NCBI GenBank assembly: GCA_934154785.1
Contig: CAKPGL010000001.1
Location: 434,001-498,000, forward strand
Direction of reading: 5' to 3'
DNA length: 64,000 nt
DNA from: an uncultured Bacilli bacterium
GTDB taxonomy: Bacteria; Bacillota_I; Bacilli_A; RF39; UBA660
The notes under the pieces are model-generated. The model did not search any database. It had not been told where the DNA came from and saw nothing but the letters and a program-made list of their open reading frames with translations. The position numbers were made by a program, and so were the translations under genes. This document shows positions 17,072 through 27,463 of this stretch, in pieces (position 1 is the stretch's first letter; every line of letters starts with the position of its first letter).

Positions 17072-17167
17072 CAATTTGAAGAAAAAATATTGTTTAAAAT
17101 AAATGGTTAGTGTTAACTAATTTTAAAATTGTGATATAATAACAATGCTTTAGAAAGACGTGATAAT

Positions 17168-19972
17168 ATGGATAAAATAATCGTTAAAAATGCTCGTGAA
17201 AATAATTTGAAAAATGTAAGTATTGAATTACCTAAAAATAAGTTAATTGTTATGACGGGGGTAAGCGGTAGTGGTAAAAGTAGTTTAGCTTTTGATACTA
17301 TTTATGCTGAAGGGCAAAGACGTTACGTTGAAAGTTTAAGTGCTTATGCTAGACAGTTTTTAGGTGGTACAGATAAACCAGATGTAGATTCTATTGAGGG
17401 TTTAAGTCCCGCTATTAGTATTGATCAAAAAACTACTAGTAAAAATCCTCGTAGTACAGTTGGTACAGTTACAGAGATTTATGATTATTTAAGACTTTTA
17501 TTTGCTCGTGTTGGTGTACCTTATTGTCCTATTCATAAAAAACCAATTAGTAGTCAAAGTATTGAAGAGATGACTAATCAGATATTAAAATTGGAACTAG
17601 GTACTAAAATTCGTGTTTTAGCACCAATTATTCATGGCGAAAAGGGTACACATAAAGAATTATTAAATGGACTTTTAAAAGATGGATATTCTAGAGTTCG
17701 CATCGATAATGAAGATTATGAACTTGAAGAATTAAGAGAATTAGAAAAAAATAAAAAACATAATATTGATGTTGTTGTAGATAGACTTATTATGAAAGAA
17801 GACATTAGAAGTCGCTTGTATGGTTCTATTGAAACTGCTTCTAAGTTAACTCACGGTAAAGTAGTTATTGATGTTATTGGTTCTGATGAAATAGTAATGA
17901 GTGAAAAGTATGCTTGTCCTGACTGTGATTTTTCTTTACCAGAACTAGAACCACGTATGTTTTCATTTAATGCTCCTTATGGTGCTTGTAGTGAATGTAA
18001 AGGGCTTGGTATTAAACAAAAAATTGATATTGATTTAATTATTCCTAATCGTGAGTTAAGTATAAATGCTGGTGGAATAAGTACGCTTAATGCTGAGGAT
18101 GGAATTGTTGCTACACAAATAAATACTTTAGCACGCCATTTTGATATCGATTTAGATAAACCAATTAAAGATTTAGAAGAAGATAAATTAAATATTATTC
18201 TTTATGGTACTAAGGAATTATTAGAATATAATTATGTTTCTAAAAATGGTAATACAAGAACTACGAGAGATGTTTTTGAAGGGATAATTCCTAACCTAGA
18301 AAGAAGATATATAGAGACTAAAAGTAATTGGATCCGTGATTGGATAGAGGGATATATGACGGAACTAGAGTGTCCTAAATGTAAGGGGTCACGACTTGAT
18401 GATTCAGTATTGTCTGTTTTAGTCGGTGGTAAAAATATATTTGAAGTAACTTTACTTAGTATAAAAGATTTACATAAGTTTATTACTAACTTAAAACTTA
18501 CTAAAGAACAAGAGGAAATAGCACGTTTAATTATAAAGGAAATAGATTCTCGTTTATCATTCTTAATTAATGTAGGATTAGAGTATTTAACACTTGCTAG
18601 AAGTGCTGGAACATTAAGTGGTGGTGAAGCCCAACGTATAAGACTTGCTACTCAGATAGGTTCGCGTTTAACTGGTGTTTTATATGTTTTAGATGAACCA
18701 AGTATTGGTTTACATCAAAGAGATAACAATAGGTTGATAAACTCTTTATTAGAGATGCGTGATTTAGGAAATACTTTAATTGTAGTTGAACATGATACTG
18801 ATACAATGCTTGCTGCGGACTACTTAGTTGACATTGGCCCTGGTGCGGGTTTACATGGTGGTCAAATTATAGCGGAAGGTACACCAGAAGAGGTTATGAA
18901 AAATCCAAATAGTTTAACTGGTAAGTATCTTCGCGGAGATTTAAAGATAGATGTACCATCTGTTCGCCGTAAAGGAAATGGTAAATACCTAGAAATTAAA
19001 GGTGCTAGTGAAAATAATCTAAAAAATGTAAATGTAAAGTTTCCACTAGGAACCTTTACTTGTGTCACTGGTGTAAGTGGTAGTGGTAAGAGTAGCTTAA
19101 TTAATGAAATATTATATAAAGTAGTATCTAATAATTTATATAAAACAAGAAATAAACCTGGTAAGTATAGAGAAATTAAAGGTTTAGAAAACATTGATAA
19201 AGTTATTGATATATCGCAAGCACCAATAGGTAGAACACCACGTTCTAATCCTGCGACTTATACAGGTGTATTTGATGATATACGTGATGTGTTTGCGAGT
19301 ACCAAAGAAGCTAAGATACGTGGCTACGATAAAGGAAGATTTTCTTTCAATGTCAAAGGTGGCCGCTGTGAGGCTTGCTGGGGTGATGGTGTAAAAAAAA
19401 TAGAAATGCACTTTTTACCAGATGTATACGTTCCTTGTGAAGTCTGTGGTGGTACACGTTATAACTTAGAAACATTGGAAGTAAAATATAAAGGTAAAAG
19501 TATTTATGATGTTTTAGAAATGCGTGTTGAAGAGGCTTTAGAGTTCTTTGAGAATGTTCCAAAAGTAAAAGCTAAACTACAAATGCTTGTTGATGTGGGA
19601 TTATCTTATGTAAAACTAGGACAGAGTGCACCAACTTTATCAGGTGGAGAAGCCGGTCGAGTTAAACTTGCTAAAGAATTACAAAAGAAACCTACAGGTA
19701 AAAGTTTATTTATCTTGGATGAGCCTACAACGGGATTACATACTGATGATATAAAGAAGTTACTTGTTATATTACAGAGAATTGTTGATAATGGCGACAC
19801 TGTAATAGTTATTGAACATAATTTAGATGTTATTAAGGTGGCTGATTATATTATTGATTTAGGACCAGAAGGTGGCGATGGTGGCGGAAAAATTGTTGCT
19901 AAAGGTACACCTGAAGAAGTAGCGAAAGTAGAATCTAGTTATACAGGTATGTTCTTAAAAAAATACCTATAA
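17168..19972 (+). CDS. uvrA: Excinuclease ABC subunit A
   Basis: The 934-residue ATPase finds DNA damage in nucleotide excision repair. Two ABC modules are visible: the first Walker A VSGSGKSSLAF near residue 32, the second VTGVSGSGKSSL near 637, each with a signature block (LSGGEAQR near 488, LSGGEAGR near 826). Zinc fingers are present (CPDC...CSEC near 253-277, CEAC...CEVC near 736-759). UvrB is not adjacent, unlike in many Bacillota. GGACGTGATAAT-type spacing places GTGATAAT before ATG. A strong terminator follows. Confidence 0.97.
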   Translation: MDKIIVKNARENNLKNVSIELPKNKLIVMTGVSGSGKSSLAFDTIYAEGQRRYVESLSAYARQFLGGTDKPDVDSIEGLSPAISIDQKTTSKNPRSTVGTVTEIYDYLRLLFARVGVPYCPIHKKPISSQSIEEMTNQILKLELGTKIRVLAPIIHGEKGTHKELLNGLLKDGYSRVRIDNEDYELEELRELEKNKKHNIDVVVDRLIMKEDIRSRLYGSIETASKLTHGKVVIDVIGSDEIVMSEKYACPDCDFSLPELEPRMFSFNAPYGACSECKGLGIKQKIDIDLIIPNRELSINAGGISTLNAEDGIVATQINTLARHFDIDLDKPIKDLEEDKLNIILYGTKELLEYNYVSKNGNTRTTRDVFEGIIPNLERRYIETKSNWIRDWIEGYMTELECPKCKGSRLDDSVLSVLVGGKNIFEVTLLSIKDLHKFITNLKLTKEQEEIARLIIKEIDSRLSFLINVGLEYLTLARSAGTLSGGEAQRIRLATQIGSRLTGVLYVLDEPSIGLHQRDNNRLINSLLEMRDLGNTLIVVEHDTDTMLAADYLVDIGPGAGLHGGQIIAEGTPEEVMKNPNSLTGKYLRGDLKIDVPSVRRKGNGKYLEIKGASENNLKNVNVKFPLGTFTCVTGVSGSGKSSLINEILYKVVSNNLYKTRNKPGKYREIKGLENIDKVIDISQAPIGRTPRSNPATYTGVFDDIRDVFASTKEAKIRGYDKGRFSFNVKGGRCEACWGDGVKKIEMHFLPDVYVPCEVCGGTRYNLETLEVKYKGKSIYDVLEMRVEEALEFFENVPKVKAKLQMLVDVGLSYVKLGQSAPTLSGGEAGRVKLAKELQKKPTGKSLFILDEPTTGLHTDDIKKLLVILQRIVDNGDTVIVIEHNLDVIKVADYIIDLGPEGGDGGGKIVAKGTPEEVAKVESSYTGMFLKKYL

Positions 19973-19980
19973 TTGATATT

Positions 19981-20012
19981 AAAAAGAATTTAGAAGATGC
20001 TAAATTCTTTTT
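19981..20012 (+). terminator. Intrinsic terminator of uvrA
   Basis: A perfect 13-bp stem (AAAAAGAATTTAG and its complement) with a 6-nt loop ends in a T-run. Confidence 0.85.
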
Positions 20013-20124
20013 ACTTGCATCTTATTGTCTAAAATGCTATGATATTGGTATCAAATATACAAAAAATGTATTGATTGTTTTAAGTGATTGTGTTAAATTA
20101 TAAGGCAAAAGCGAGGTAGAGAAA

Positions 20125-21915
20125 ATGGAAGATAAAAAGTTAACAGGTTATCCAACAATAGATATGCCACATCAAAAATATTTTAGAGAAAGACCATTAA
20201 GGAATTTTGATGTTAATCAAAAAATCTATAGTTTGATTTTGGATGCTAATAAATCTAATTTGGATTATAAAGCAATTGGTTATATGGGAAAAAATATTAC
20301 ATATAAAGAACTTTTTAATGATGTAAAAAAGTACATTAGTGCTTTCGATTCATTAGGTGTAAAAAAAGGTGATGTTGTTCCTATTTTAACGACTAACACA
20401 CCAGAGGTAGCTAAAATACTTTTAGCATTAAATTATATTGGTGCTATATCAAAATGGGTTGATTTAAGAAGTAGTGAAAATGGTTTAATACATTATTTTA
20501 ATGAACATAACTGTAAGGTTTGTATTTGTTTTGATAAAATAATAAAAAATGTGGAAGACATAATATCAAAAACAAATTTAGAAACAGTAATAGTAAATAA
20601 ACCAGTAGATTCTCTTGATAAAATTAAAAATATTGGATATGACATTATGATGAATCTTAGAGAAAAAACATCAGTTATACCAAAAGATAAAAGATTTATC
20701 ACTTTCAAAGAGTTTGAAAACCTTGGTAAAAATTTGAATAATGAATTTAAATTGGCTTCTTATGATAAGGAAGAGCCTAGTTTAATAGTTCAGTCTAGTG
20801 GCACTACTGGTGTTTCTAAGTCTATTATTCATACAGATTATTCTGTAAACAATTCATTTAAGGAATGGAGTTATACAGATTTTCCTTTGTATCCGGGAAA
20901 TTCATTATTAGTAACTGTACCGCCATTTGTAGCGTATGGTTTAGTTGGCTCTTATTTCTTAGCATTATCTCTTGGTATGCGAGCAGAATTGTGTCCTAAA
21001 ATAGACGAAACAACTGTATATGATAATTTAGGAAAATTTGATATATCTTATGCAGCGCCACTACATTATCGCTATTTAAGAGATAAAATAAAGAGTAAGC
21101 CTGATGCAGAGAAAATAAAGGATTTATTAAGTGTTAAAGCCTTTGTAACTGGTGGCGATAAAATCACTGAATCAGAAATAAAAGAAATATATGATTTACT
21201 TGAGTCATATGGTTGCTATACACCAATATTAAATGGCTATGGCAATAATGAAGGCTTAGGGGCAGAATGTGTAAACCCTTATATACATAATAAATTAGGC
21301 TCTATTGGTGTTCCTTTACCGTTTAATAAATTTACCGCAGTTGATTTAAACACAGGAAAAGAATTAAAATATGGTGAAGTAGGAGAAATTTGTGTCCAAA
21401 CTGAAACTAAATTTGTGGAATATACAAATAATGAACAAGCAACAAAAGAAACTAAAAAACTTCATGAAGATGGTAAAGAATGGATACATACTGGAGACTT
21501 AGGTTATCTAGATGAAGATGGTTATATTCATTTAAAGGGAAGATTAAGACGAGTAATAATAAAAGCAGCGTTTAAAATATCACCTGATACTATTGAAAAA
21601 GTTATTTGTTCTCATCCTGCTGTAAAAGACTGTGTTACAGTTGGTGTTAATGATGACAAAGATGTATCAGTTCCAATGGCTTTTATAACATTAAAAGATG
21701 AATATATAATGAACCAACAACAAATTTTAGAAGAAATAAAAGCTGTTTGCTATAAAGGATTAAAAGATTACGAAATTCCTTCTTATTATGAAATAATTGA
21801 TACCATACCTTATACTGATAATAATAAACAAGATTTTAGAAAACTTGAAACAATTGGTAATGAGATAGTTGAAAATCAAAATCTTGATAATCATAATAAA
21901 GTTTTAAAAAGATAA
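20125..21915 (+). CDS. AMP-dependent synthetase/ligase (acyl-CoA synthetase-like)
   Basis: The 596-residue protein belongs to the adenylate-forming (ANL) family. It has the phosphate-binding loop QSSGTTGVSKS (near residue 226), an A5-like block LNGYGNNEG (near 370), the ATP-ribose block HTGDLGYLDEDG (near 455) and the hinge LKGRLRRVIIKAAFKISP (near 471). The usual catalytic Lys near the C-terminus may be that in NNKQDFRKL. It should activate a carboxylic acid as an acyl-AMP; the substrate is not readable. It has its own ribosome site GCGAGGTAGAG and terminator. The degenerate kinase follows 54 bp after it. Confidence 0.85.
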   Translation: MEDKKLTGYPTIDMPHQKYFRERPLRNFDVNQKIYSLILDANKSNLDYKAIGYMGKNITYKELFNDVKKYISAFDSLGVKKGDVVPILTTNTPEVAKILLALNYIGAISKWVDLRSSENGLIHYFNEHNCKVCICFDKIIKNVEDIISKTNLETVIVNKPVDSLDKIKNIGYDIMMNLREKTSVIPKDKRFITFKEFENLGKNLNNEFKLASYDKEEPSLIVQSSGTTGVSKSIIHTDYSVNNSFKEWSYTDFPLYPGNSLLVTVPPFVAYGLVGSYFLALSLGMRAELCPKIDETTVYDNLGKFDISYAAPLHYRYLRDKIKSKPDAEKIKDLLSVKAFVTGGDKITESEIKEIYDLLESYGCYTPILNGYGNNEGLGAECVNPYIHNKLGSIGVPLPFNKFTAVDLNTGKELKYGEVGEICVQTETKFVEYTNNEQATKETKKLHEDGKEWIHTGDLGYLDEDGYIHLKGRLRRVIIKAAFKISPDTIEKVICSHPAVKDCVTVGVNDDKDVSVPMAFITLKDEYIMNQQQILEEIKAVCYKGLKDYEIPSYYEIIDTIPYTDNNKQDFRKLETIGNEIVENQNLDNHNKVLKR

Positions 21916-21933
21916 TGTATGTTATCTTTTTTT
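21906..21933 (+). terminator. Intrinsic terminator of ligase gene
   Basis: AAAGATAA / TTATCTTT stem with a 6-nt loop overlaps the stop codon, and a T-run follows. A TATAAT for the next gene lies just downstream. Confidence 0.75.
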
Positions 21934-21968
21934 GTGATATAATCATGTTATAGTAGTGGAGGTTTAAT

Positions 21969-23747
21969 ATGAGTACAACTATTTATCTGTCAATATCAGC
22001 GCTAATGTATTCTATAATCATTATGATTATGTTTTTAACTAAAAAGAAAGTAAAAAAAGCTGAAAATATTATTTATAAATATTTATTATTTACGAGTATT
22101 TTAGCGTGTGTCTTTGAACTGTTGATACCATTTGTTGAATTTTACTCATTAATGGGTAGATTTGTTCAAAAAACATTTTTAGTATTTATAATTTTATGGT
22201 TTAGTTTGTTTGTAGTATATACATTTACTATTACCAAAATTAAAGATCAAAATAATATTTCACAAAAATATAAAGGTTATTTAGGAGCATTTGCATTAAT
22301 AATTATGTCTATAATTTTGATGGTATATGGTTTACCAATTTATTTTTATGATGTTCCACCAGCTAAATATACATATGGACCTTCTGTAAATGTAGTTTTT
22401 GCAGTTGTTGGAATATATATGGTTTTTCTATTTTGCGTTTTGGTTAAAAATATAAAATATTTAAGGCAAAAGAAGTATTTGCCAATTCTTTTGACAGTAG
22501 TATTATTTTCTGTTGCAGTTTTAATTCAAAAAATTAATCCTAGTTGGCTACTTATTAACTGTGTTATTGGATTAGTTACCGCCATTATGTACTTTACAAT
22601 AGAAAACCCAGATTTGAAAATGTTAGAAAGTTATCACGATGCTAAACAATATGCCGAAGATTTGAATATTGAAAAACAAATGTTTATTTATAATATATCT
22701 CAAGATATGAAAATTCCTCTTATTAAAACAAGTAAGTATTGTGAAAATTTATTATATTCAGATGATTTAAATACTTATAAAAATGGTATTAGAAGTATTA
22801 AGAGTGAGTGTAACTCTATGATTCAAAAAATAAATAGTATTTATGATATTGATATTGATGATATAAAAAATATTGATACTGATAATACTAAATATAACTT
22901 AAGTAATCTATTAAAATTAGTTACTAGTAATGTAAAGAAAGATATAGAAGAATCTAATAAGAAAATTCAATTTATAACTTCTATAGATGATACATTACCT
23001 AAAGAATTAATAGGTGATATAACAAGACTTAAAGAAGTATTAAATAAATTATTTAAACTATCTATTAAAAATACTAAAGAAGGATTTATAGAGTTTAAAG
23101 TCCAAGGATTAGTAAAAGGAAATATATGTAGATTAATGATATCTTTAGAAGATTCTGGTAAAGGAATAGAAACAGAAAAACTAGAAGAAATGTTATCTAA
23201 AGATGCCAAAGAAAATGAATTAGGTACTGCAAAAAAGATTATTAATATTTTAGGTGGAAACTTAATTGTTAGTAGTAATGTTGGAGTAGGAACAAAAGTA
23301 AATATAGTTTTAGACCAAGAAATATCAATATCTAATAAGAAAGGTTTAGATAAATATGAAGATTCATATTTTGATAAAAAGAATATATTAGTATTAGGTG
23401 GAAGTACTGATGAAAGAAAAATATTCATGCGAGAGATAGATGAATATAATGGCGTAATGGAAACTGCCGAATCTATTAATGAAATAATAGAAAGTATAAA
23501 AAAACATAAAAGATATTATGCGATAATAATAGATGGAGATATAAAATATCATACAATAAAAGAAGTAGTAGAGAAGTTAAAAAATATAAAAGGCTTTAAT
23601 AGTAATATAATTGTATTTAGTAAAGAAAAAGAGATGAAATCTAGTAAGAATAGAGCAATAATAGGCATACAAGGATATATAGCTCGTCCTTTAGTAGAGG
23701 GTTCAGTACTAGATACATTAAAGAACTTAGATAATAAAAAGATGTAA
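21969..23747 (+). CDS. Degenerate hybrid sensor histidine kinase
   Basis: The 592-residue protein has about seven N-terminal membrane segments (to residue about 210), a dimerisation/phosphoacceptor-like helix, an ATPase-like domain and a C-terminal receiver-like domain (from about 470). Key residues are lost: the H-box reads NISQDMKIPL, with Gln where the phospho-His should be; the N-box Asn residues are absent (KLFKLSIKNT); G2 reads ELGTAKKI. DSGKGIE (G1) is kept. The receiver lacks the N-terminal acidic pair (LVLGGSTDE) but has Asp in IIIDGD. It is probably a sensory pseudokinase or binding scaffold. Confidence 0.75.
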   Translation: MSTTIYLSISALMYSIIIMIMFLTKKKVKKAENIIYKYLLFTSILACVFELLIPFVEFYSLMGRFVQKTFLVFIILWFSLFVVYTFTITKIKDQNNISQKYKGYLGAFALIIMSIILMVYGLPIYFYDVPPAKYTYGPSVNVVFAVVGIYMVFLFCVLVKNIKYLRQKKYLPILLTVVLFSVAVLIQKINPSWLLINCVIGLVTAIMYFTIENPDLKMLESYHDAKQYAEDLNIEKQMFIYNISQDMKIPLIKTSKYCENLLYSDDLNTYKNGIRSIKSECNSMIQKINSIYDIDIDDIKNIDTDNTKYNLSNLLKLVTSNVKKDIEESNKKIQFITSIDDTLPKELIGDITRLKEVLNKLFKLSIKNTKEGFIEFKVQGLVKGNICRLMISLEDSGKGIETEKLEEMLSKDAKENELGTAKKIINILGGNLIVSSNVGVGTKVNIVLDQEISISNKKGLDKYEDSYFDKKNILVLGGSTDERKIFMREIDEYNGVMETAESINEIIESIKKHKRYYAIIIDGDIKYHTIKEVVEKLKNIKGFNSNIIVFSKEKEMKSSKNRAIIGIQGYIARPLVEGSVLDTLKNLDNKKM

Positions 23748-23774
23748 CATTTTAATTTTGTTACGCCTTTTTAT
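23738..23774 (+). terminator. Terminator of kinase-like gene
   Basis: GTAACA / TGTTAC core stem with flanking AAG/CTT pairs and a T-run. It overlaps the end of the convergent DUF5661-like gene. Confidence 0.6.
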
Positions 23775-24031
23775 TTGTTTTTGTTTTCTAAGTATCGTTC
23801 TAAAGCTGGTAAACCATAATCTTCATTGTAATAATCTGGATATTCATTTAAGTGAGCCAAAGCTATTTTGGCAGTTAGTATTGGATTATCATTAGTAACA
23901 TTTGTATTTGGATTAATACTGCCATGTTCTAATTCTATTTGATAACCAATAATAAAATCTTTTATAGAAAATTTATCTAATTTGATATTAAGAGTATTTA
24001 TTAAATTAACAGCGTCATTTAAAGATAACAT
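23771..24031 (-). CDS. DUF5661 family small protein
   Basis: The 86-residue protein matches the DUF5661 pattern from memory: F-x-I-K-D-F-x-x-G-x-x-x-E-L-E-H-G, then TNVTNDNPILTAKIALAHLNE-PDYY. These proteins are small, soluble and of unknown function. I start at the ATG of 24031, with GAGGTG six bases upstream; a GTG nine bases earlier would overlap that ribosome site. It lies between a convergent and a divergent neighbour and so is transcribed alone. Confidence 0.75.
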   Translation of the reverse strand: MLSLNDAVNLINTLNIKLDKFSIKDFIIGYQIELEHGSINPNTNVTNDNPILTAKIALAHLNEYPDYYNEDYGLPALERYLENKNK

Positions 24032-24113
24032 ATAAAACACCTCATTTAATTTTATGAAAAATATTTAAATATGTTAGGAAATAATGTATAATGTTTACTA
24101 GGAGAGTGATTAT

Positions 24114-24815
24114 ATGACACCACATATTGAAGCAAAAAAAGAAGATATTGCTAAAACCGTACTTATGCCGGGAGACCCATTACGTGCTAAAAAAATAGCA
24201 GAAACTTATTTAGAAAATTATAGATTAGTAAATACAGTCCGTAATATATTTGCGTATACTGGAACATATAAAGGTAAAGAAGTAACTGTTATGGCTTCTG
24301 GTATGGGAATGCCAAGTATTGGTATTTATTCTTATGAATTATTTAAGTTTTATGATGTAGAAAGTATTATTAGAATAGGTTCTTGTGGAGCTTATACTGA
24401 TAAACTTGATTTATATGATTTAATTTTAGTTAATGCTAGTTATTCTACATCAAGTTATGCTTTAAGCCAAAATGGCTGTACTGATAAAATTTTATATCCT
24501 TCAAAACAGTTGAATTCTAAAATAGAAGAAACTGCTAATAAATTAAATTTAAAATTAAATATTGGAACAATTTATTCTAGTGATGTATTTTATTCTGAAA
24601 TAGCAGATATTAATGAATTATATAATAAATATAATTGTTTAGGCGTTGAAATGGAATCTTTTGCCCTTTTTCATAATGCTAATGTCTTAGGTAAAAATGC
24701 TGCTTGTATATTAACAGTTTCAGATAATTTAATTACCAAAAAAGAAACAACCGCACTTGAAAGACAAAATGCTTTTGATAAAATGATGTTATTAGCATTA
24801 GAAACAATATTATAA
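24114..24815 (+). CDS. deoD: Purine nucleoside phosphorylase, DeoD type
   Basis: The 233-residue enzyme phosphorolyses purine nucleosides in salvage. Family motifs: TVLMPGDPLRAKKIAE (phosphate binding Arg, near residue 24), SGMGMPSIGIYSYEL (near 65), RIGSCGAY (near 87), VEMESFALF (near 179) and the catalytic Asp in TVSDNL (near 204). Length is standard for the hexameric DeoD group. A possible -10 and AGGAGAGTGAT precede ATG. Confidence 0.95.
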   Translation: MTPHIEAKKEDIAKTVLMPGDPLRAKKIAETYLENYRLVNTVRNIFAYTGTYKGKEVTVMASGMGMPSIGIYSYELFKFYDVESIIRIGSCGAYTDKLDLYDLILVNASYSTSSYALSQNGCTDKILYPSKQLNSKIEETANKLNLKLNIGTIYSSDVFYSEIADINELYNKYNCLGVEMESFALFHNANVLGKNAACILTVSDNLITKKETTALERQNAFDKMMLLALETIL

Positions 24816-24853
24816 AAAAAGAAATTTTGAACATATTAAGATAGGGTGATAAT

Positions 24854-26128
24854 ATGAATTATCAAGTTTATGATGAAGGTGCATACAAGTTACATTGTAT
24901 TCGCTCAAATAGTTTTAAGAAAACTAATATAATTATAAATTTTAAAAGAAAGGCTGATAAAAAAGAGTTATCATTACGAGCACTATTACCTAGAACTCTA
25001 ATGGAATCAACACAAAAATATAAGACAGCTCGAGAAATGATTATTGAAACAGAGAATCTTTATAATTTATATCTTAATACTAATTGTTATTTATCTGGTA
25101 ACTACAATATTATTAGGTTTGATACAACATTTTTAAATAATGATTATACAGAAGAAAATTTATTTGAAAAAGCTGTTGACTTCATATTAGAAATAATTAC
25201 TAACCCTAATATAAAAAATAATGCCTTTGATGAAAAAACATTTAGCATTACTAAGGACATATTAAAAGAAGAAATAGAAACTTTTAACGATGATCCTAAT
25301 CGTTATAGCTTTTTTAGATTATATAAAGAAATAGATAGGAAATCTATTTATGCATCTTGTATATTAGGGACTTTAAAAGAATTAGAAAAAATAACACCTA
25401 AAAAATTATATAATTACTACAAAAGTGTTATTGAATCTGACCAAATAGATATTTTTGTAATTTCTCCTTTAGATAAGGAAACAGTAAGAGATACAATAGC
25501 TAAAAAATTAAATTTAAAAAATAGAAAAGCTTTTACAGAATCACATTATATTGATTATACTAAATATCATAAGAAACCAAAAGTTGTTAAAGAAACTAGT
25601 GAATATGAACAAAGTAAACTTTTAATAGCGTGTAAATTTGATGCTTTAACGGATTTTGAAATGAAATATGTAAGTTTAGTGTATTCTTATATTTTAGGTG
25701 GGAGTCCATCTTCAAAATTATTTCAAACAGTTCGTGAAAAAAATTCACTATGTTATTCCATATCTAGTTCCTTTAAACCATTAAATAAATTTTTAATTAT
25801 TTCTTCTGGAATTAATCCGGATAGTTTTAAGAAAGCTTATCGCTTAATAAAAAAAGAAATTAAAAACATGGAAAAAGGTAATTTTGAAAAGAATAAAATA
25901 GAAGAAGCAAAAGTTACTTATAGAGCAGGTCTAGAGGAAATAAAAGATTCTCCTTCGGCCTTACTTAATACCTATATAGCTCACGAATACATAAACACAG
26001 ATTTACTTGATGAGCGTTATTCAAGAATAGGTGATGTTACTTATGAAGATGTAGTAGAATTTGCTAAAAAGGCTCATATTGATACAGTTTATTTATTAGA
26101 AGGGGCTGAAGAAGATGCAGAAAACTAG
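24854..26128 (+). CDS. M16 family peptidase-like protein, inactive subunit (YmfF-like)
   Basis: The 424-residue protein has the paired alpha/beta domains of pitrilysin/processing peptidases but no HxxEH zinc motif; the corresponding region reads LLPRTLMEST. The C-terminal half keeps the GGSPSSKLFQTVREKNSLCYSISS block typical of M16 subunits. It overlaps the next M16 gene, which has the zinc motif, by 14 bp. The pair matches Bacillus YmfF/YmfH in order and length. A heterodimeric protease with one inactive half is expected. Substrate unknown. Confidence 0.85.
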   Translation: MNYQVYDEGAYKLHCIRSNSFKKTNIIINFKRKADKKELSLRALLPRTLMESTQKYKTAREMIIETENLYNLYLNTNCYLSGNYNIIRFDTTFLNNDYTEENLFEKAVDFILEIITNPNIKNNAFDEKTFSITKDILKEEIETFNDDPNRYSFFRLYKEIDRKSIYASCILGTLKELEKITPKKLYNYYKSVIESDQIDIFVISPLDKETVRDTIAKKLNLKNRKAFTESHYIDYTKYHKKPKVVKETSEYEQSKLLIACKFDALTDFEMKYVSLVYSYILGGSPSSKLFQTVREKNSLCYSISSSFKPLNKFLIISSGINPDSFKKAYRLIKKEIKNMEKGNFEKNKIEEAKVTYRAGLEEIKDSPSALLNTYIAHEYINTDLLDERYSRIGDVTYEDVVEFAKKAHIDTVYLLEGAEEDAEN

Positions 26129-27389
26129 TTTAAATAAAATGGATTTAGATGTATTTTCTAAAACTCTTTCTAATGGTTTAAAAGTATATATAATTCCTAA
26201 GAAAGAAGTAAATAATATATATGTTACTTTTACTACCAAGTATGGTTCTAACATTGTTGAATTTGTTCCAAATGGTGAAAAAGACTATATAAAAGTACCA
26301 CTTGGTATTGCTCATTTCTTAGAGCACAAAATGTTTGAACAAGAAGATGAAATTGACGTATTTAATTTCTTTAGTGAACGTGGTAGTGACGCTAATGCTA
26401 ATACTAATAACAAAAAGACTACTTATTTATTTTCTGGGCCTAATTTTTTTAAAGAGAATTTAGAGTTTCTATTAGACTATGTACAAAAACCTTATTTTAC
26501 TGATGAAAACGTTGAAAAAGAAAAAGGTATTATTATTCAAGAAATGAAAATGTATCAAGATGACCCTTATAGTAAATTATATGAAGCAATTTTAGATGCT
26601 AGTTTTATAAATAATAATACTAAATATCCTATAATTGGTACTGAAGATAGTGTTAACTCTATTACAAAAGAAGATTTATATGCCTGCTACAAAACATTTT
26701 ATCATCCATCTAATATGGTCCTTGTAGTAACAGGAAATGTAAATCCAGAAGAAACTATAGAGATAATTGAGTCTAATCAAAGTAAAAAAGAATTTAAAAA
26801 ACCAGAAAAAATAAAAATAAAAGAGTATAATGAACCAGATAATGTTGATGCAAAAAAGAAAATTATAACTGCTAATGTTACATTACCTAAGGTATCTATA
26901 AATTACAAAATTAATATAAATAATATCAAAAATATTCCGTTACGTAAAAAGTTACTTTATTTATCAATTCTTTTTGATTCTAAATTTGGTGGTACATCTT
27001 TAATTAATGAAAAATTACGTGAAAGTAAAATTATAAGTGATTCTATTGATGTGTCCAGTGTTGATGCTGATAGTCATATTTTATTTATTATCATGGGTGA
27101 AACTAATAAAGAAAAAGATTTCTTAGATGCTATAAAAAAAGAAATGTTAGATTTAACTATTAGTGAGCAAGAATTAGAACGTAAGAAAAAAACTATTATT
27201 AGTTCAATGATTTATGCTAGTGATAGTATAATGCGCATTAATCATAAAATAATGAATGATTACTTAAAGTATGGTGAAATAATTGATAATAACTATGATG
27301 AAGTTAAATCATTAAATTATGAAGAATTTAGCAAATTTATTAAAGAATTAGATGTTAGTAATTACAATATTGTAGTTGAGGATAAATGA
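26115..27389 (+). CDS. M16 family zinc peptidase, active subunit (YmfH-like)
   Basis: The 424-residue protein carries the inverted zinc motif HFLEH (near residue 71) and the distal Glu in EKGIIIQEMKMYQDDP (near 145), so it should be the catalytic partner of the upstream M16 protein. It has no signal peptide and is cytoplasmic. The overlap of 14 bp indicates translational coupling. A terminator follows directly. Related pairs are YmfF/YmfH in Bacillus and AlbE/AlbF in sactipeptide clusters; no peptide-modifying genes are nearby, so the YmfFH reading is favoured. Confidence 0.9.
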   Translation: MQKTSLNKMDLDVFSKTLSNGLKVYIIPKKEVNNIYVTFTTKYGSNIVEFVPNGEKDYIKVPLGIAHFLEHKMFEQEDEIDVFNFFSERGSDANANTNNKKTTYLFSGPNFFKENLEFLLDYVQKPYFTDENVEKEKGIIIQEMKMYQDDPYSKLYEAILDASFINNNTKYPIIGTEDSVNSITKEDLYACYKTFYHPSNMVLVVTGNVNPEETIEIIESNQSKKEFKKPEKIKIKEYNEPDNVDAKKKIITANVTLPKVSINYKININNIKNIPLRKKLLYLSILFDSKFGGTSLINEKLRESKIISDSIDVSSVDADSHILFIIMGETNKEKDFLDAIKKEMLDLTISEQELERKKKTIISSMIYASDSIMRINHKIMNDYLKYGEIIDNNYDEVKSLNYEEFSKFIKELDVSNYNIVVEDK

Positions 27390-27392
27390 TGG

Positions 27393-27417
27393 AAGTTGTG
27401 TTATCACAACTTTTTAA
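27393..27417 (+). terminator. Intrinsic terminator of M16 pair
   Basis: AAGTTGTG / CACAACTT with a 4-nt loop is followed by a T-run, four bases after the stop codon. Confidence 0.75.
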
Positions 27418-27463
27418 TTTCTTTGAAACATGGTATAATGTCTACATAGGGTAGGTGTGTATT

